Assembly: GCA_964482495.1 (NCBI GenBank) | Contig: CAYZXS010000021.1 | Coordinates: 1-64,000, forward strand | Length of the DNA: 64,000 nt | From: J029 sp964482495 | GTDB taxonomy: Bacteria > Planctomycetota > UBA1135 | Direction: 5' to 3' | Shown: piece by piece, positions 8,899 through 17,989 of the stretch | Numbering within the stretch: the stretch's first letter is position 1 | Layout of the letters: the number at the start of each line of letters is the position of its first letter | Notes under the pieces: generated by a model | Database searches by the model: none | What the model saw: the letters and a program-made list of their open reading frames with translations, nothing else | What the model was told of the DNA's origin: nothing | Made by a program: the position numbers and the translations under genes

Positions 8899-9492
8899 AT
8901 GTTCGACACTCTCTTCCAGCAACCCGCCCTCTGGTTCAGCATCCCGGCGCTCGCCGGCACCGCGATCTTCCTGCTGCGCCTGGCGCTGATGCTGATCGGT
9001 GGAGACTCGAGCGACGGCGGCGTGGACCTCGACGCGGATGCCGACTTCGATCTCGGCGACGGCGGCGACCACCTCGACCCCGGCCACTCCTTCGAGATCC
9101 TCTCGGTGCAGGCGATCGCCGCCTTCGCGATGGGCTTCGGCTGGGCCGGCCTCGGCGGGCTGAACGGCGCCGGCTGGGGAGTGACCGCGTCGATCGGAGC
9201 AGGCGTCGCCGGCGGCGTGCTCATGACCTGGCTGCTCGCGGTCCTGCTCCAGGGGATGTACTCGCTCGAAAGCACCGGCACGGTCTCGATCGAGGCTGCC
9301 CTCGGCACCGAGGGCGAGGTCTACGCCACCGTGCCCAAGCGCGGCGCCGGGCGCGGCCAGGTCCGCGTCGTCCTGCAAGGCCGCCAGCGCATCTACAACG
9401 CCGTCTCCGACGAGGAAGAGCTGCCGACCAAGTCGCGCGTCCGCGTCGCCCGGGTGAATCCCGACCACACTCTCACCGTCGTCCCTCTGTAG
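8899..9492 (+). CDS. NfeD-like membrane protein, flotillin partner
   Basis: A 197-residue membrane protein with an N-terminal membrane segment (FSIPALAGTAIFLLRLALML), an acidic loop with DLDADADFDLGD, two further hydrophobic helices (about 68-120) and a C-terminal beta-rich OB-like domain (ALGTEGEVYATVPKRGAGRG to the end). That architecture is the YqiJ/NfeD type. It sits 18 bp upstream of a flotillin gene, the usual pairing: NfeD proteins are membrane partners of flotillins in bacterial lipid-microdomain scaffolds. The intergenic region before it is divergent from the M14 gene. A TAGAAT at 8842-8847 could be a -10 element, giving a leader of about 45 nt. Confidence 0.85.
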   Translation: MFDTLFQQPALWFSIPALAGTAIFLLRLALMLIGGDSSDGGVDLDADADFDLGDGGDHLDPGHSFEILSVQAIAAFAMGFGWAGLGGLNGAGWGVTASIGAGVAGGVLMTWLLAVLLQGMYSLESTGTVSIEAALGTEGEVYATVPKRGAGRGQVRVVLQGRQRIYNAVSDEEELPTKSRVRVARVNPDHTLTVVPL

Positions 9493-9510
9493 CCCCCAGC
9501 TCCTTCGCCC

Positions 9511-11064
9511 ATGCTCCCGCTCACGCTCCTCGCGGCCCCGCCGCAGACTCCGACCAGCGAACTCTGGTGGCTCGGCCTGCTCGGCGGCGGCCTGCTGCTG
9601 TTCATCTTCATCGCGGCCTTCATCGTCAAGCAGTACAAGCGCTGCCCGTCAAACCAGATCCTCGTGGTCTTCGGCAAGGTCCGCGGCCGCCAAGCAGCGA
9701 AGTGCCTACACGGCGGCGGCACCTTCGTCGTCCCGCTGGTCCAGGACTACAGCTACCTGAGCCTGGAGCCGCTGGTGATCGACATCCCGCTCGAGGGGGC
9801 GCTGTCGCTGAACAACATCCGCGTCAACGTCCCGGCGACCTTCACGGTCGGCATCAGCACCGACCCGGTGATGATGAACAACGCCGCCGAGCGCCTGCTG
9901 GGCATGGGCGAGGGCAAGATCAAGGAGCAGGCCCAGGACATCATCCTCGGCCAGCTGCGCCTGGTGATCGCGACCCTGTCGATCGAGGAGATCAACAAGG
10001 ACCGCGAGAAGTTCATGTCCTTGATCAACACCAACGTCGCCGAAGAGGTCAACAAGATCGGCCTCGAGCTGATCAACGTCAACATCCGCGACATCACCGA
10101 CGAGAGCGGCTACATCGTCGCCATCGGCCAGCGGGCCGCGGCCGAGGCCATCAACAAGGCCAAGGTCGAGGTGGCGCAGCAGGAGCGCGACGGCGCCGTC
10201 GGCGAGGCCATCGCCGTGCGGGAGCAGACCGTCGACGTGGCCGGCGAGACGGCGACCGCCGCCGAGGGCGAGAAGAGCGCCGAGCGCACCCAGCGGATCG
10301 CGGTCTCGGCCCTCGAGGCGGAGGCGGTGGACGGCGAGAACACCGCCAAGGCCGAGGTCGCGGAGTCGAACGCCAAGTTGGCCGAGATCGCCGCCGAGGC
10401 CCAGCGCCGGGCCGAGGTCGCGGAGGCCAAGTCGCGTGAGGCGGTCCTCGTGGCCGAGCGCGAGCAAGAGCTGGCGCGGCTGGCCAAGGAGGAGCTGGCG
10501 CCGCAGGAGATCGAGAAGAAGCGCGTCGAGATCGACGCCGAGGCCACCGCCGAGCGCGCCCGGCGCGAGGCGGCCGGTGAGGCGGACGCGATCCTGGCCC
10601 GGTACATGGCCGAGGCCGAGGGGATCCGCAAGGTCCTGGACTCCAAGGCAGCGGGCTACCGCGGGCTGATCGCAGCCTGCGAGGGCCAGCCGCACATCGC
10701 CCCCACCCTGCTCATGGTCGAGCAGCTGCCCGAGATCATCGCCGAGCAGGTGAAGGCGATCCAGAACCTGAAGATCGACAAGATCACGGTCTGGGACTCC
10801 GGCGCCGGCGGCGCGGGCGCCAAGGGCGGCTCGACCGCGAATTTCCTGTCCTCCCTGATCGGCTCCCTGCCGGCGATGCACGAGCTCGCCGACCAGGCCG
10901 GGATCCAGCTGCCCGAGGTCCTGGGCCGGGTCGCCGCGGAGAACGGCGCGCCCGACCCCGCGGAGGCCGTCGCGGCGGCGGCTCCGTCCGGGGCGGCGGC
11001 CGCGGCCTCCCCGCCCCCGCCGCCGTTCCTCGACGATCCCGGCGAGGGATCCGCCAGCGCCTGA
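9511..11064 (+). CDS. Flotillin family protein (SPFH/band 7)
   Basis: 517 residues. A single N-terminal membrane helix (about 15-38) is followed by an SPFH domain (VFGKVRGRQAAKCLHGGGTFVVPLVQDY onward in several segments) and a long Glu/Ala-rich coiled coil (about 205-365) typical of flotillins, ending in a Gly/Ala/Pro-rich tail. Flotillins oligomerise into scaffolds at ordered membrane patches. The upstream NfeD-like gene completes the classical two-gene unit. The tail with runs of Ala and Pro (PPPPPFLDD) is probably disordered. A GC-rich hairpin follows the gene. Confidence 0.93.
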   Translation: MLPLTLLAAPPQTPTSELWWLGLLGGGLLLFIFIAAFIVKQYKRCPSNQILVVFGKVRGRQAAKCLHGGGTFVVPLVQDYSYLSLEPLVIDIPLEGALSLNNIRVNVPATFTVGISTDPVMMNNAAERLLGMGEGKIKEQAQDIILGQLRLVIATLSIEEINKDREKFMSLINTNVAEEVNKIGLELINVNIRDITDESGYIVAIGQRAAAEAINKAKVEVAQQERDGAVGEAIAVREQTVDVAGETATAAEGEKSAERTQRIAVSALEAEAVDGENTAKAEVAESNAKLAEIAAEAQRRAEVAEAKSREAVLVAEREQELARLAKEELAPQEIEKKRVEIDAEATAERARREAAGEADAILARYMAEAEGIRKVLDSKAAGYRGLIAACEGQPHIAPTLLMVEQLPEIIAEQVKAIQNLKIDKITVWDSGAGGAGAKGGSTANFLSSLIGSLPAMHELADQAGIQLPEVLGRVAAENGAPDPAEAVAAAAPSGAAAAASPPPPPFLDDPGEGSASA

Positions 11065-11088
11065 GCCAGCCCGGGCGATCGCCCCACC

Positions 11089-11113
11089 GGCCCCGCGGAG
11101 ATTCCGCGGGGCC
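11089..11113 (+). terminator. Candidate terminator after the flotillin gene
   Basis: GGCCCCGCGG and its complement form a perfect 10 bp stem with loop AGATT, 24 bp after the flotillin stop. There is no T-run after it (GTTCGCGTAACC), so it may be only an attenuating or Rho-linked structure. recQ starts 41 bp further on. Confidence 0.5.
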
Positions 11114-11154
11114 GTTCGCGTAACCTGGAGACTGGCCGACCGACGGCCCCTTCG

Positions 11155-13197
11155 ATGGACGACCCCCTGCTCGACACCCTGCGCCGTCGCTTCGGCCATG
11201 AGGACTTCCGCCACGGCCAGCGCGAGATCATCCGCTCGGTCCTGGACGGGCGGCCGACCATCGCGGTGCTCCCTACCGGCGCCGGCAAGTCGCTCTGTTT
11301 TCAGCTCCCGGCGCTGCTCTGCGAGGGCACGGCGGTGGTCCTGAGCCCGCTGATCGCGCTGATGAAGGACCAGGTCGACGCCCTCGCCGAGCGCGGCATC
11401 GCCGCCGCCAAGGTCACCAGCGCCGACCCCGCCGCCGAGCGCCGGGAGGCCGAGGCCCGGCTGGCTGCGGGCGAGCTGAAGCTGGTCTACGCCGCCCCGG
11501 AGCGGCTCCGCAGCGACGGCTTCCTGGACGCCGTGGCGCGGGCCTCGCTGTCCTTGGTCGCGGTCGACGAGGCCCACTGCGTCAGCGAGTGGGGCCACGA
11601 CTTCCGGCCGGATTACCGGCGCATCAAGCCCTTGCTGCAGGAGCTGCGGCCGCCGCGGCTGGCCGCCTTCACCGCGACCGCTACTCCCGAAGTCCGCGAA
11701 GAGCTCGGCGACGCCCTCGGCATGGAGCGGCCGGAGCTGTTCGTGCGCGGCTTCAACCGGCCGAACCTGCGGATGCGGGTCCAGCGCACGCGAGGAGGAG
11801 CGGAGCGCCTGAAGCGGCTGTGCCAGCTGGTCCGGGACCGCGACGGCGCCGGACCTGCCCTGGTCTACACCGCGACCCGGCGCCAGGCCGAAGACGGCGC
11901 CGCCGCGCTGCGCGCCGCCGGGCTGCAAGCTGCCCACTACCACGCTGGCCTCGACGGCGCCGAGCGCCACCGGCTGCAGGAGGGCTTCCTCGGCGACCAG
12001 GTCGACGCCCTGGTGGCGACCAACGCCTTCGGCATGGGCATCGACAAGCCGGACGTCCGACTCCTGGTCCACCTCGCGCTGCCGGCTTCGCTCGAGGCTT
12101 ACTACCAGGAAGTCGGCCGGGCCGGGCGCGACGGGCTCCCCGCCGACGTCGTCCTGCTCTACAGCTTCCGCGACGCGCGCACCGCCGAGTTCCTGATCCA
12201 GCGCGGCAGCGGCGAGGAGGAGCTGCTCGACCCCCAGCAGGAGGCCGCCCGCCAGAGCTACCGCGACGGCGCGCTGCGCCGGCTCCAGCGCATGCTCCGC
12301 TTCGCCTCCGGCGGGACCTGCCGCCGGCGAACCGTGCTCGAGTACTTCGGCGACCCCGACGTCGAGCTCTTCCTCGACGGCTGCGGAGCCTGCGACCGCT
12401 GCGAGCAGGCGGCCGCCGAAGCCGCGCCGGAGCTCGACGACGACCAGCACACCATCGTCCGCAAGGCGCTCTCGGGGGTGGCGCGCACCGGCGGCAGGGT
12501 CGGCCGGACCCGGATCGCGGCGATGCTGGTCGGGAGCAACAGCCAGCCGGTACGCCAGCTCGGCTTCGACCGCCTCAGCACCTTCGGGCTCCTGAAGGAG
12601 CACGGGCGGGACTTCGTCCTGGACCTGCTCGACGCCCTCGAGGAGGCCGGATTGGTGAGGACCTTCGGCACCCAGTTCCCCGTCCTCGGCCTGAGCGAGC
12701 GCGGCGCCGCGGTCATGCGCGACGAAGACCGGGCCCGGGTGTCCTGGCCGGAGCGGCGCGCCCCGCGCCGCGCCGCGGCGACGGCCAGGAAGCCGCGCAA
12801 GGAGCGGAAGCGGCGCGAGCTGCCGCTGGCCTCCCTGCCCCCGACTCCCGCCGTCTCCACCGACCTCGGCCTGGCCATGGAGGCGGATCCGGAGCGCCCG
12901 CCGGCCGGCCTGGACCCGGTCGCTGCGGACCTCGGCCCGGAGCTGGAGGAGGAGGTCGAGCAGGCCCCCGACTACGACCTGGCGCTGTTCGAGCGCCTCG
13001 CGGCCTGGCGCAAGGGGGTCGCCGCCGAGTCCGGCAAGCCCGCTTACCTGGTCTTCAGCAACGCCACGCTGCGCAACCTCGCGCGGGAGCTGCCCCGCGA
13101 CCTGGCCGAACTCGCAGAGGTGCCCGGGGTCGGCCCGGTGAAGCTGGAGCTCTACGGCGCGGCTCTGCTCGAGCAGCTGGGCGAAGCCGAGGCCTGA
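11155..13197 (+). CDS. recQ: ATP-dependent DNA helicase RecQ
   Basis: A 680-residue 3'-5' superfamily 2 helicase for recombination and fork repair. Seen in order: Walker A (VLPTGAGKSLCFQLPA, about 37-52), the DEAH box extended by the RecQ signature (VDEAHCVSEWGHDFRPDY, about 139-156), the second helicase lobe with ATNAFGMGIDKPDVR and QEVGRAGRDG, the RQC zinc site (CRRR...CGACDRC) and a C-terminal HRDC domain (about 610-675). A basic linker rich in Arg and Lys (about 525-560) precedes the HRDC. All catalytic parts are intact. It converges on the aldehyde dehydrogenase operon with a 4 bp gap. Confidence 0.96.
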   Translation: MDDPLLDTLRRRFGHEDFRHGQREIIRSVLDGRPTIAVLPTGAGKSLCFQLPALLCEGTAVVLSPLIALMKDQVDALAERGIAAAKVTSADPAAERREAEARLAAGELKLVYAAPERLRSDGFLDAVARASLSLVAVDEAHCVSEWGHDFRPDYRRIKPLLQELRPPRLAAFTATATPEVREELGDALGMERPELFVRGFNRPNLRMRVQRTRGGAERLKRLCQLVRDRDGAGPALVYTATRRQAEDGAAALRAAGLQAAHYHAGLDGAERHRLQEGFLGDQVDALVATNAFGMGIDKPDVRLLVHLALPASLEAYYQEVGRAGRDGLPADVVLLYSFRDARTAEFLIQRGSGEEELLDPQQEAARQSYRDGALRRLQRMLRFASGGTCRRRTVLEYFGDPDVELFLDGCGACDRCEQAAAEAAPELDDDQHTIVRKALSGVARTGGRVGRTRIAAMLVGSNSQPVRQLGFDRLSTFGLLKEHGRDFVLDLLDALEEAGLVRTFGTQFPVLGLSERGAAVMRDEDRARVSWPERRAPRRAAATARKPRKERKRRELPLASLPPTPAVSTDLGLAMEADPERPPAGLDPVAADLGPELEEEVEQAPDYDLALFERLAAWRKGVAAESGKPAYLVFSNATLRNLARELPRDLAELAEVPGVGPVKLELYGAALLEQLGEAEA

Positions 13198-13201
13198 CCG
13201 C

Positions 13202-14089
13202 TCAACTGGCCGACGGGTGCCAGATGGTCTTCATCTCGAGGAAGGGCTCGATCCAGTACGGCGAGTGACACTGCCCCTCGTCGTACCAGTCCTCGTCCTT
13301 CAGCCGTCGCACGGTCACCCGCTTCAGGTTCTCGGCGGCGCCCAGCTCCAACGCCCGCCGCTCCGCGGGGCGGCAGCCGGCCGCGTGGACACCGAGGATC
13401 TCCCGGTGGCCGGCGAGGACCTCGAGCAACTCCGGGCGCTTCCCGGTGAGCAGGTTGACCGCTCCCCCAGGCAGGTCCGAGGTGGCGCAGACCTCCCCGA
13501 GGACCGCGGTCGCCAGCGGGTGGCGCTCCGACCCGAGAGCGACCACGGTGTTCCCGGCGCACAGCGGCGGCGCCAGCAGCGACACCAGGGCGAGCAGCGG
13601 CTCCTCCGGCGGCGCCAGGACGGCGACCACCCCACTCGGCTGCGGCACGGTGAAGTTGTAGTAGGGCCCGGCCACCGGATTCGAGTTCCCGAGCACCTGG
13701 CTGAACTTGTCGGCCCAGCCGGCGAAGTGCACCAGGCGGTCGACCGCGGCGGCGGTCTCGCGCCGCGCCCGGCTCAGGCCGCCAGGCACGGTCGCCGCGA
13801 GGACGGCGGCCATCTCCTCGGCCTTGCCCTCGAGCATCTCGGCCATCCGGTAGAGGATCTGGCCCCGGTTGTAGGCGTCCCGCCGGCTCCACCCCGGGAG
13901 CGCCTTGGCGGCCGCGGAGACCGCGTCGCGAAGGTCCTTGCGGGAGGCGTGGCAGAGGTGGGCGAAGACCCGGCCGCGGCGGTCCTCGATCGGCAGGCTG
14001 CGACCGGACTCGCTGCGCGGGAAGGCGCCGGCGAGGTAGAGCTTGTAGGTCTTCGGCACGGTCAGACGTTGGGGGGCGCGGGAGGCCAT
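13202..14089 (-). CDS. Truncated aldehyde dehydrogenase-like protein lacking the catalytic half
   Basis: The 295-residue product aligns with the N-terminal NAD-binding region of aldehyde dehydrogenases (YKLYLAGAFPRSESGR, the SRRDAYNRGQILYRMAEMLEGK helix, LPGGAVNLLTGKRPE). It ends where the catalytic domain should begin. The usual PWNFP loop is replaced by APPEEPL, and there is no catalytic Cys motif. It starts with a TGATG stop/start overlap with the full-length dehydrogenase upstream, so the two are translationally coupled and probably associate. This resembles a split form of the two-domain ALDH16 family, whose second domain is degenerate. It could be structural or regulatory rather than an enzyme. 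The tail PYWIEPFLEMKTIWHPSAS is family-typical, which argues against a recent frameshift. Confidence 0.8.
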   Translation of the reverse strand: MASRAPQRLTVPKTYKLYLAGAFPRSESGRSLPIEDRRGRVFAHLCHASRKDLRDAVSAAAKALPGWSRRDAYNRGQILYRMAEMLEGKAEEMAAVLAATVPGGLSRARRETAAAVDRLVHFAGWADKFSQVLGNSNPVAGPYYNFTVPQPSGVVAVLAPPEEPLLALVSLLAPPLCAGNTVVALGSERHPLATAVLGEVCATSDLPGGAVNLLTGKRPELLEVLAGHREILGVHAAGCRPAERRALELGAAENLKRVTVRRLKDEDWYDEGQCHSPYWIEPFLEMKTIWHPSAS

Positions 14090-15570
14090 CAGCTCAACTC
14101 AAGGTAGGGACGTAGTCCTTGGCGCCCGCCCTCCCGACCGAAGCCGGACTCCTTGAAGCCGCCGAAGGGCGAGGAGGCGTCGAAGCGGTTGTAGGTGTTG
14201 CACCAGACCACCCCGGCCTCCAGCCGGGAGGCCATCTCGAAGATCTTGGAGCCCTTGTCGGTCCAGACCCCGGCGGCGAGCCCGTAGGGCGTGTTGTTGG
14301 CCCGGCTGAGCGCCTCTTCCGGGGTGCGGAAGCTCATCACCGCCAGCACCGGGCCGAAGACCTCCTCGCGCGCCAGGGTGTCGGCGGGCTGGACGCCGGT
14401 GAAGTAGCTCGGCCGGCACCAGTAGCCCTTGGCCGGCAGCGGCTCATCGTGGCACTCTCGCAGGACTCCACCCTCGTCGATGCCGATCTTCAGGTAGCCG
14501 CGGATCCGCTCCAGCTGCTCGCGCGAGTTGATGGCGCCGACGTCGGTGTTCTTGTCGAGCGGGTCTCCCACGCGCAGACTGCGCAGCCGCCAGTCGAGTT
14601 TCTCGAGCACTTCCTCGAGCACGCCCTCCTGCACGAAGAGCCGCGAGCCGGCGCAGCAGACCTGGCCCTGGTTGAAGTAGATGGCGTCCACCACGCCCTC
14701 CACCGCCTGATCGATGCTGGCGTCATCGAAGATGATGTTGGCGGACTTGCCGCCGAGCTCCAGGGTCAGGCGCCGGCCGCTGCCGGCGCTGCCCGCGGCC
14801 AGCTTCTTGCCGACCTCGGTGCTACCCGTGAAGGCCAGCTTCTTGACCTGCGGGTGCGCAGCCAGGGCGGCGCCGGTCTCGCCGCCGCCGGTGACGATGT
14901 TGACCACCCCGGGCGGCAGCTCGCACTCCTGGAGGATCTCCGCCAGGCGAAGGGCAGTGAGCGAGGTAGTCTCGGCCGGCTTGAGGACGACGCTGTTGCC
15001 GCAGGCGAGCGCCGGAGCGAGCTTCCAGGCAGCCATCAGCAGCGGGAAGTTCCACGGGATGATCTGGCCGCAGACCCCGACCGGGCGCGGCTGCCTCCCC
15101 GGGAAGGCGAAGTCGAGCTTGTCCGCCCAGCCGGCGTGATAGAAGAAGTGCTTGGCCGCCTCGGGGACGTCGACGTCCCGCGACTCCTTGATCGGCTTGC
15201 CGCCGTCCAGGGTCTCGAGCACGGCGAGCTCCCGGGCCCGCTCCTGGATCCTGCGGGCGATGCGGAACAGGTACTTGGCCCGCTCCCGCCCCGGGAGCCG
15301 GGCCCACTTCGGCTGGGCGCGGCGGGCGGCGGCGACCGCGGCTTCGACGTCCTCCGGCCCGCCGGCGGCGACCTCCGCGAGGGGCTCCTCGGTGGCGGGG
15401 TTGATGGTCGCGAAGCTGGCGCCGTCGGCGCTGGCGGCGAAGTCGCCGCCGATGAAGTGCCCGTAGCGCGGCGCGATCTCCACCGGGGTGGTCTCGGGCG
15501 CGGGTGCGTAGTCCCAGGCTCCGTCCTCGAGCAGGGCGGCGGCGGGTTCTTGGGGCTCGGGAGCGGTCAT
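14089..15570 (-). CDS. Aldehyde dehydrogenase, NAD(P)-dependent
   Basis: 493 residues, full length. Conserved sites are the IIPWNFPLLMAAWKLAPAL loop with the oxyanion-hole Asn, the general-base Glu in LELGGKSANIIFDDA, the nucleophile in FNQGQVCCAGSRLF, and the C-terminal EVFGPVLAVMSF and NTYNRFDASSPFGGFKESG. Between deoC and the truncated dehydrogenase, the most likely substrate is acetaldehyde released from deoxyribose 5-phosphate, oxidised to acetate; that is inference from position. The start is 1 bp past the deoC stop, so deoC, this gene and the truncated gene form one operon. Confidence 0.93.
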   Translation of the reverse strand: MTAPEPQEPAAALLEDGAWDYAPAPETTPVEIAPRYGHFIGGDFAASADGASFATINPATEEPLAEVAAGGPEDVEAAVAAARRAQPKWARLPGRERAKYLFRIARRIQERARELAVLETLDGGKPIKESRDVDVPEAAKHFFYHAGWADKLDFAFPGRQPRPVGVCGQIIPWNFPLLMAAWKLAPALACGNSVVLKPAETTSLTALRLAEILQECELPPGVVNIVTGGGETGAALAAHPQVKKLAFTGSTEVGKKLAAGSAGSGRRLTLELGGKSANIIFDDASIDQAVEGVVDAIYFNQGQVCCAGSRLFVQEGVLEEVLEKLDWRLRSLRVGDPLDKNTDVGAINSREQLERIRGYLKIGIDEGGVLRECHDEPLPAKGYWCRPSYFTGVQPADTLAREEVFGPVLAVMSFRTPEEALSRANNTPYGLAAGVWTDKGSKIFEMASRLEAGVVWCNTYNRFDASSPFGGFKESGFGREGGRQGLRPYLELS

Positions 15571-15571
15571 C

Positions 15572-16453
15572 TCAGGCCTCGGAGAGGTCGTGGGAGGCGA
15601 CGTAGTGGCCGTCGCGTTGTTTCAGGAGCTGGCGGACCAGGTCGTTCGCCAGCGATGAAGCGCCGAAGCGGAACAAGTCGGGCGTCAGCCAGGCCTCCCC
15701 CAGCGTCTCCTTGAGCATCACCAGGTAGTGCAGGGCCTGCTTGGCGGTTCGGATCCCACCGGCCGGCTTAATGCCGATCCGCTTGCCGCTTTGCAGCCAG
15801 TGGTCCCGCACGGACTCCATCAGCACCAGGGTCACCCCCATGGTCGCGGCGGGCTGGACCTTGCCGGTGCTGGTCTTGACGAAGTCCGCGCCGGCCTCGA
15901 TCGCCAGGTCGCTGGCCTTGCGGACCAGGTCATAGGTCTCGAGCTCGCCAGTCTCGAGGATGACCTTCAGGTGGGCGGCGCCGCAGGCCTCCTTGACCGC
16001 GCCGATCTCGTGGAAGACCTGGTCCTCGGCGCCGGAGAGGAAACCGCCGCGGTTGATCACCATGTCGATCTCGTGGGCGCCGTCCTCGACCGCGCTCCGG
16101 ACCTCCGAGACTCGGAGAGGCAGCGGCAGCTGGCCGCTCGGGAAGGCTGTGGCGACGCTCGCGACCTTGACCGGGCTCCCCTCGAGCAGTTCCCTCGCCA
16201 GGCTCACGAAGCGGGGGTAGACGCACACCGCGGCGACGCTGGGGATCCCGGGATCGCCCTCGACCGGCTGGAGCGCCTTCCGGCACAGGGCCCGGATCTT
16301 CTCCGGGGAGTCCTTGCCCTCGAGGGTGGTCAGGTCGGTCATCGACAGGGCCAGCTTGAGCCCGACGACCTTGCTCTGCCGCTTCAGAGAGCGGCGGGTG
16401 AACTTCGCCGCGCGCGCGTCCGCAGCCACCCGGTCCACGGTCTTGGTCCGCAT
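15572..16453 (-). CDS. deoC: Deoxyribose-phosphate aldolase
   Basis: This class I aldolase splits 2-deoxy-D-ribose 5-phosphate into acetaldehyde and glyceraldehyde 3-phosphate. At 293 residues it resembles the longer DERA group rather than the roughly 220-residue Bacillus type. Schiff-base and active-site segments are visible: VINRGGFLSG, ADFVKTSTGK (catalytic Lys) and GIKPAGGIRT (second Lys). The N-terminal 40 residues are basic. It is the first gene of the three-gene operon with the two aldehyde dehydrogenases. A TAAGAT hexamer ends 6 nt before the ATG, suggesting a leaderless transcript. Confidence 0.95.
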   Translation of the reverse strand: MRTKTVDRVAADARAAKFTRRSLKRQSKVVGLKLALSMTDLTTLEGKDSPEKIRALCRKALQPVEGDPGIPSVAAVCVYPRFVSLARELLEGSPVKVASVATAFPSGQLPLPLRVSEVRSAVEDGAHEIDMVINRGGFLSGAEDQVFHEIGAVKEACGAAHLKVILETGELETYDLVRKASDLAIEAGADFVKTSTGKVQPAATMGVTLVLMESVRDHWLQSGKRIGIKPAGGIRTAKQALHYLVMLKETLGEAWLTPDLFRFGASSLANDLVRQLLKQRDGHYVASHDLSEA

Positions 16454-16459
16454 GCCGCC

Positions 16460-16465
16460 ATCTTA
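16460..16465 (-). promoter_or_regulatory. -10 element TAAGAT upstream of deoC
   Basis: On the minus strand TAAGAT is followed by 6 nt (GGCGGC) and then the deoC ATG, so transcription should start at the start codon. No -35 match is obvious. Confidence 0.55.
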
Positions 16466-16505
16466 GGGCCTCCCGGCCCCGGGCGATCCCGCGGCGAGGC
16501 CGCGC

Positions 16506-17459
16506 TCAGTCCCCGAACTGCGAGCTCAGGCGGAAGTGTGCGCGGCTGCCGTCCGGGAGCTCGAAGCGGAGCTCGGCGTTCATCTGGTAGAGCAGCCCGC
16601 TGTCGAGCAGGATCTTCAGCACCTCGGCCTGCTCCTCCTTGGCCGAGCTCTCCACCAGCCGCCACTCGCCGCGCTCGTCGAGGACCTCGAAGGCCGGCGC
16701 GATCGCGATCTCGGCGAAGCGGAAGCGGCGCTCCCGGCCGAGGCCGGCGAAGTGGAAGGTGCGGCGGACCTGGCGATCGGCGGCGGCCAGACTATGGACG
16801 TCGGTGACTTGGGTCCAGGTGGAGCCGGGGCCGACCTGCTCCACTGGCCGCGGGACCGAGAGGGCGAGCCCGAGGGCGCCGTCCGCGCGCTTCAGCCCGT
16901 CCTGCCCGAAGAAGGCCAGCATCTCGGCCGGCAGCTCCCCCGCCGAATCGAGCGACTCGGCGACGGTCGCGTGCAGCTTCTCGAGGCCGGACAGTCCCGT
17001 CACGGTGCCGTCGCGGCGCAGCAGGAAGCGGATCTCGGCGTCCCGCAAGCCGCTCGACCACGCCGCCAGGAGGCAGCGGCATGCGGAGTGGCTCTCCTCG
17101 GCCTGGTCCACGTGCTCGCTGAAGTAGGAGTAGCGGCCGTCCTGCCACTCGTAGCTGCACGCGCCCTTCTGGAGGCGCAGGCGCCAGTCGAGGAACTGGC
17201 CCGCCACGGAGAAGCCGCCCGGAACCGGTTCGAGGCACCGGAGCCTCAGGCTGTAGTCGAAGGTCCAGACGGCCTCGACGCCGTCGGCCCCGGTGATCAC
17301 CGACTCGAAGCGCACGTTCTGGCGCCAGATCTGGCCGGTCTCCAGGGAGACGGCCAGCTCAGCTTCCTGCACCTCGTGCACGGCCTCGTCGACCTCCGCT
17401 TGAGCGAGGATCGGTGCTCCGCCGGCGGCGAAGAGGAGCAGGATGCTGGCAATTCTCAC
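16506..17459 (-). CDS. Exported protein of unknown function
   Basis: About 317 residues with a signal peptide (VRIASILLLFAAGGAPILAQA). The GTG at 17459 is preferred because it begins that signal; another GTG lies 5 codons upstream at 17474. The body is beta-rich with three Cys near the middle (KGACSYEW, SACRCLL) and the recurring layout of planctomycete secreted proteins that compare a measured quantity with a threshold (LRRDGTVTGLSGLEKL, PVEQVGPGSTWTQV). The latter part faintly recalls DUF6263-like proteins, but no family can be assigned with confidence. It lies between deoC and the DUF3293 gene on the same strand. Confidence 0.7.
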   Translation of the reverse strand: MRIASILLLFAAGGAPILAQAEVDEAVHEVQEAELAVSLETGQIWRQNVRFESVITGADGVEAVWTFDYSLRLRCLEPVPGGFSVAGQFLDWRLRLQKGACSYEWQDGRYSYFSEHVDQAEESHSACRCLLAAWSSGLRDAEIRFLLRRDGTVTGLSGLEKLHATVAESLDSAGELPAEMLAFFGQDGLKRADGALGLALSVPRPVEQVGPGSTWTQVTDVHSLAAADRQVRRTFHFAGLGRERRFRFAEIAIAPAFEVLDERGEWRLVESSAKEEQAEVLKILLDSGLLYQMNAELRFELPDGSRAHFRLSSQFGD

Positions 17460-17503
17460 GGGTTCGGTCTCCACCGTGCTGAGCGGCCGGAAACCAGCAA
17501 CCC

Positions 17504-17989
17504 TTAAGCCGAGATGGCAAAGGGTAACACCCTATCGGCCAATTCGAGCAGGCGCAGGCGACATGCCACGGACTCCTCGGCGGCACAGAAGAGCAGCTCG
17601 GCGCTCCCCGGGGCCAGCCACACCACGGCCCGCTGGCCCCACTCCCGCCCCCAGAGACAGGCCTGGGAGCGGTCGAGGCCGTGGAGGGCGTATCCCTCCT
17701 CCCGCCAGGCCGGCGAGGACCCCGGCAGAGAGCTGCCGAAGGCGGGGGTCCAAGGCACCCCAGCCGCGACCAGGGAGCGCAGCAGGCGGCCGTTCGCGGC
17801 CTCATTGGCGGCGAGCGGCAACTCGACGGAGCCCGGGTTCCAAGCCGTGATCAGCGTGACGCTGTCGACCATCCCGGAGACCTCCTCCCGCCGCTCTCCG
17901 TCGAGGGCGAACGACACCCACCGGCCGCCCGCGCCGTAGGCGTAGCCGGAGGCTCGGTAGACCTCCGTCCAGTCCGGCTCGGCGTTCAC
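17504..17989 (-). CDS. DUF3293 domain protein
   Basis: The 161-residue protein contains the family's typical core: SVTLITAWNPGS, then LAANEAANGRLLRSL, then PAWREEGYALHGLD, then WGREWGQRAVVWLAP. No biochemical function is established for DUF3293. The GTG at 17989 is chosen because it follows CAGGGAATT (a weak Shine-Dalgarno); longer frames run through upp on the other strand. It is divergent from upp and precedes the unknown exported gene on the same strand. Confidence 0.75.
   Translation of the reverse strand: MNAEPDWTEVYRASGYAYGAGGRWVSFALDGERREEVSGMVDSVTLITAWNPGSVELPLAANEAANGRLLRSLVAAGVPWTPAFGSSLPGSSPAWREEGYALHGLDRSQACLWGREWGQRAVVWLAPGSAELLFCAAEESVACRLRLLELADRVLPFAISA

Noticed and set aside
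9706..12603. Minus-strand open frame of 965 codons across flotillin and recQ
   Set aside because: Antisense shadow produced by third-position GC bias; both plus-strand genes are clear.
13202..14089. Second aldehyde dehydrogenase as a frameshifted pseudogene
   Set aside because: The sequence after the stop is the convergent recQ, the stop context shows no leftover catalytic domain in other frames, and the gene is tightly coupled to its partner; a real half-protein is more likely.
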